Origin: Zelonia costaricensis | Taxonomy: Eukaryota > Euglenozoa > Kinetoplastea > Trypanosomatida > Trypanosomatidae | Direction of reading: 5' to 3' | Length of the DNA: 18,829 bases | Assembly (NCBI GenBank): GCA_030849075.1 | Contig: JASAOO010003041.1 | Location: 1-18,829 of the forward strand | In this document: positions 15,853-18,829 of the stretch, piece after piece | How positions within the stretch are numbered: position 1 is the first letter of the stretch | Layout: each line of letters opens with the position of its first letter | Translations under genes and position numbers: made by a program | Notes under the pieces: model-generated | Seen by the model: the letters and a program-made list of their open reading frames with translations, nothing else | What the model was told of the DNA's origin: nothing | Databases searched by the model: none

Positions 15853-17247
15853 CTACAGGGCGGACTTCGAGCCGCCCCAGAGGGACACGATGAAGGCACC
15901 GTCGCACAGCTCCACCGGGTACGCCTCGGGGGTGAGGCCGAACTTCGCCGTGAAGCCTGCCTGCACGTTCTTCACAACACGCTCCACGGCGCTGCGCTTC
16001 AGCAGCAGCAGGATGCACCCGCCAAAGCCGCCGCCCATGAGGCGGCCGCCGGCCACACCCTCCTCCTTGTTGATCGCCTCCTGGATGAAGTTCAGCTCCG
16101 GGGTCGAGATGCGCAGGGCATCGCGCTGGCCCGTGTGCGTCGCGTTCAGCAGCTCACCAGCGCGGGCGTAGCGCTGCGGCTGGGAGAGCGGGCACGCGGG
16201 GTCGGACAGGCCAATGAACTCGATGGTGCGCAGCTGCTCGGCGACGTTGAAGACGCCGCGCTCGTACTGAGACGGGGTCATGGCCGACTTGCACTCTGCC
16301 ACAAACTTCACCGGGTCCTCCTTGGTGAACTGGGTCGGGTTGCGGGCGATGTGGCAGAACTTGAACGGCTTGCCGCCCAGCTTCATCTTGCTGACGGCCT
16401 GCTCGGCGCCCTCGATGTCGCTGCGGATGGCGTTGTAGCCGTTGCCGTGGTCCGCCGCCGTCAGCTCGTGCTTCACCATGGAGTTGATGAGCAGGAAGCA
16501 GGCGTCCGGGCCGGTGATGTTTCCGATCTCGTGGTTCTTGAACGTCAAGGTGTCGCAGTCGAGCGCCATGAACGTTCCCTTGGTGGCGTGCACGCACGAG
16601 AACTGATCCATGATGCCAACATTCACGCCGCAGTACTTCGTCTCAATCAGCAGGGCCTGCTTCGTCAGCTTGATCTTGTCGTCGCGGTTGCCGCGGTCGA
16701 GCTCCGGGTAGTGGCTCGGCGACGTCTTCGGGCGAGCCTTGTAGGTGCCGAGGGCGACGCTGCGGATGGCGTTGAGGAGCGCCACGTCGTACGAGGCGGA
16801 CGCGCTCATGCCGGAGCCCATCGGGAGGGTGCCGTGGGAGATGAGGCACATGCCCTGCAGCGCTGGGTCCGTGAGCTTCATGCCGAGGTCGTTCAGCATG
16901 ATGCAGGCGGCACCGCGGGCGAAGGTCGACCAGTCCTTGTTGTGCTTGCCCTCCTCGATGGAGGAGAGCTCGTAGTGCTGGCCCTTGGTCGTGGCGAAGC
17001 GCAGCTTGGCGTCCTTGAACTTGGCGACGCGGCCGACGAGGATGTGGCAGCCCTCGCGCAGGCCGCCCGGGCACACGTAGCCTCCCATGTAGTCGGTGTG
17101 CTCGCCGTAGAAGTTCACGCGGCCCGGGGCAAAGGTGAAGAGAAGCCACTCCACCTCGCTCGGGGCCACCTTGAACACCTCGAGGAACTTGGGCTTCATG
17201 ACCGCGAGGGTCTCCTCGATGCGGCTGTCGGGGTAAGAGGCCGGCAT
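15853..17247 (-). CDS. Galactokinase-family GHMP kinase
   Basis: This 464-residue protein (ATG 17247-17245, TAG 15855-15853) carries all GHMP kinase motifs. The galactokinase signature GRVNFYGEHTDY is at 42-53, with the sugar-binding Glu49, His50 and Asp52. The phosphate loop PMGSGMSASAS is at 142-152. NVGIMDQF at 209-216 has the catalytic Asp (Asp214, partner Arg43). The C-terminal motif GGRLMGGGFGG is at 400-410. The expected reaction is ATP-dependent phosphorylation of galactose to galactose-1-phosphate, feeding UDP-galactose for surface glycoconjugates. It is longer than human GALK1 (392 residues). Two signature positions differ from the usual LIV-I (here Phe-Tyr), so an arabinose-type or other sugar substrate cannot be ruled out. 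The protein ends KSAL, an imperfect match to the glycosomal PTS1 signal; no PTS2 is visible at the N terminus. No break or missing key residue was seen. Confidence 0.93.
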   Translation of the reverse strand: MPASYPDSRIEETLAVMKPKFLEVFKVAPSEVEWLLFTFAPGRVNFYGEHTDYMGGYVCPGGLREGCHILVGRVAKFKDAKLRFATTKGQHYELSSIEEGKHNKDWSTFARGAACIMLNDLGMKLTDPALQGMCLISHGTLPMGSGMSASASYDVALLNAIRSVALGTYKARPKTSPSHYPELDRGNRDDKIKLTKQALLIETKYCGVNVGIMDQFSCVHATKGTFMALDCDTLTFKNHEIGNITGPDACFLLINSMVKHELTAADHGNGYNAIRSDIEGAEQAVSKMKLGGKPFKFCHIARNPTQFTKEDPVKFVAECKSAMTPSQYERGVFNVAEQLRTIEFIGLSDPACPLSQPQRYARAGELLNATHTGQRDALRISTPELNFIQEAINKEEGVAGGRLMGGGFGGCILLLLKRSAVERVVKNVQAGFTAKFGLTPEAYPVELCDGAFIVSLWGGSKSAL

Positions 17248-17378
17248 CTTTCTGCTGTTATTGTTGTGTTTTGGGGAGAGAGGAAGGGAGGAGAGAACTT
17301 CGGGAGGGGTGGGTGGGTGGGTGAGTAGGGCGTTTTAAAGGAAGGAGCTTAGAAGAGAGAGCGCAAGACGATCTGGTG

Positions 17379-17422
17379 CTGGTGGTCGTCAGCAGTCGAG
17401 GGAGGGAGGAGGAGGGGGGGGG
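17379..17422 (-). promoter_or_regulatory. Predicted trans-splice acceptor for galactokinase
   Basis: A C/T tract at 17398-17422 (minus strand) is followed by the first AG, in CACCAG, at 17380-17379, giving a leader of about 131 nt with no ATG. A nearer tract (17273-17297) followed by AACAG and CAG at about 17256-17252 is an alternative but would leave a leader of only a few bases. Confidence 0.45.
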
Positions 17423-17475
17423 TTGAGCACGCAATGGAAGTACGTGCGCGGGGAAGGGAAGTGGTGGTGCAGGTA

Positions 17476-17511
17476 CGTGTGCGTATGTGCGTGTGTGTGT
17501 GTGTGTGTGTA
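17476..17511. repeat. GT microsatellite
   Basis: About 36 bases of alternating GT with AT and GC interruptions near its left end, just upstream of the polypyrimidine tract of galactokinase. It is in the region where polyadenylation of the preceding mRNA would be expected. Confidence 0.75.
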
Positions 17512-18454
17512 CAACCGGGAAAGGCGAAGTGGGATGCAAATACGAGGGAGTGCAGTCACGTGGGTTGAAGCGCTCTTTTTTGGACAAGGGGAGGAGAACT
17601 CTTGCACTGCCGGTGAGACCCAAGCTGCGATGCACTCGGAGTCGGGGCTCCTGTTTTTTCACTGCGGAGGTGCCGCCAAGGAGGTTGCGGAGTGTCGGAG
17701 AACTCGCACTTTTGTTTTTTTTCCCGGCGCTGGTCGGGCAGGGGAGGAGGAAGGTAAGATTCAAGAAACAGGCATGAAACAAGACGTGAGCTAAATCGCC
17801 TCGTGTCGGTGCGTGAGAGCCGAAGCAGTTGAACAACACATCGGGAGAATGAGCCTTTTCCTTCCCCCCCCCCACTCAAAGCTCGAATCTGACCAACCGA
17901 ACATTATTACTCTACAGGCTGCATGCTACTTCACCTGCCTTTTCTCAAGGCACCGCCGTCACACCCCAGTGCTCGGGGCAAGAGGAGCCGGTGCGACGGG
18001 CAGAAAAGGCTCGAGAAGGAAGCGGGCGAGCCGCGGGTCCGGTGTTGCGGTGGGGGGAGGGGGGGACCATACAGAGCTGGTAAGCCGTGCGTTTCACGGA
18101 GAGCCGCTAGCGCTGGACACCGTAAGAAATGCGCGAAGGAGGTTCCTCGCAATGGAGACGAGAAGTCGTGGTGAGGAAGAAGGAGCAAGAGTCTCGCTCC
18201 ATGTGCCCTTTGCGTGTGGTGCTGAAGCCCGTTGGGTTTGATAGGGCCGCCACTTCGGATGCGATAAAAAGCGAAGGGCGATGCGCAGACTTGACACCAC
18301 TGCGCCCACTCGAGGGGCGGTGCCCATTGCACGTGAGGAGGAGCAGCAGAAAGAGGCGGGGTGAAAGCAGCTCAGAAAACAACCGGAGGCCACATGTGAG
18401 TCACGGGGCACACAAATTCTCAAAGAAAAAAAATGAAGATGTTTATTGGTTGAG

Positions 18455-18478
18455 ACACACGCACACACACACGCACAT
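18455..18478. repeat. CA microsatellite
   Basis: Alternating CA with two CG interruptions, in the non-coding DNA at the right end of the window. Confidence 0.7.
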
Positions 18479-18829
18479 ATGGGCATATACGCAGGCAGAG
18501 GTGGTGGGGAAGAGACAGGGGAAAACGAGAGAGCCGCTTCCGCCTCGAACAAGGAAGCACGCGACTCCACCATTCCTTTTGTGTTTCCTCGATCCCTTCT
18601 TGTGTCTTTTTTTCGATTTAATCTTGTACACGCCCTTCCAGTCCTTTGTTCTCCGTTTGGAGGAATTGCTCGCCTCTCCACGCCAGTCGTTCAGGGTGGT
18701 GCACTGAGCCCCCAGCTAGAGGCATCCGGTGCGACACAGTGTGGAAAGCTGGATGAGTCCAAGGCCACGAAAGCAGAACAAAAGAAACACGGGGTCAATC
18801 CCAGCACAAGAACTGCCAGTGTACCTGGT

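Larger units (their letters stand above)
17248..18829. other. Intergenic region upstream of galactokinase to the window edge
   Basis: About 1.6 kb holding the galactokinase leader and, most likely, the 3' UTR of the next gene upstream in the unit, which lies beyond the right edge. It contains a GT repeat at 17476-17511, a CA repeat at 18455-18478 and a C10 run at about 17865-17874. The frames here are low in complexity. One minus-strand frame is open from the edge to a TGA near 18705 (about 40 codons), but nothing marks it as the end of a gene. Confidence 0.55.

Noticed and set aside
15691..17328. A 545-codon open frame on the plus strand covering the whole galactokinase gene
   Set aside because: It is the antisense shadow of galactokinase, kept open by GC-rich third positions. 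Its translation is repetitive Val/Leu/Arg/Ala/Glu text without domains, and it opposes the transcription unit.
17264..17875. A 205-codon minus-strand frame immediately upstream of galactokinase
   Set aside because: Its translation is made of Thr-His and Pro-Ser runs from the GT microsatellite and CT tracts, and it overlaps the galactokinase splice signals.
18705..18829. A minus-strand frame open to the right window edge, as a possible C terminus of the next gene
   Set aside because: About 40 codons with no recognisable motif, and another frame is open for a similar length; the evidence is too thin to call a gene.

Overview
The window looks like nuclear DNA of a trypanosomatid of the Leishmania/Leptomonas/Crithidia group (Leishmaniinae). 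The reasons are GC-rich intron-less genes all on one strand, long gene-free gaps full of CA/GT microsatellites and homopolymers, and, just upstream of each gene, a coding-strand polypyrimidine tract followed by an AG, the hallmark of spliced-leader trans-splicing. No bacterial-type promoters, ribosome binding sites, operons, tRNAs, rRNAs, CRISPR arrays or intact transposons were seen. The genus cannot be fixed from the sequence alone.

Every gene is on the minus strand, so transcription runs from high to low coordinates as part of one polycistronic unit. In that order: (1) galactokinase-family GHMP kinase, 17247-15853; (2) a 3.6-kb gene-free stretch; (3) a twin-CX9C NDUFB7-like subunit of mitochondrial complex I, 12208-11531; (4) a protein of about 1471 residues with a helical N-terminal half and about ten zinc-ribbon or RanBP2-type zinc modules, 10786-6371, preceded by a 16-codon uORF whose stop overlaps its start as ATGA; (5) an 805-residue low-complexity protein flanked by two PH-like domains, 5694-3277; (6) a 209-residue acidic protein with a faint NOPCHAP1/DUF4598-like signature, 2613-1984; (7) the first 26 codons of a gene running off the left edge, 78-1.

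The genes share no obvious pathway, as is normal in trypanosomatid transcription units. Two (the complex I subunit and, by its presequence-like N terminus, the zinc protein) may act in the mitochondrion, and galactokinase feeds sugar-nucleotide supply. Control is expected mainly after transcription, so the UTRs, splice acceptors and the uORF are the places to look. The two most interesting items are the multi-zinc-finger protein with its start-overlapping uORF, and the possible trypanosomatid NOPCHAP1 homologue. For two genes the longest open frame begins at a non-ATG codon (GTG at 5790, TTG at 10930); the first real ATGs are used here.
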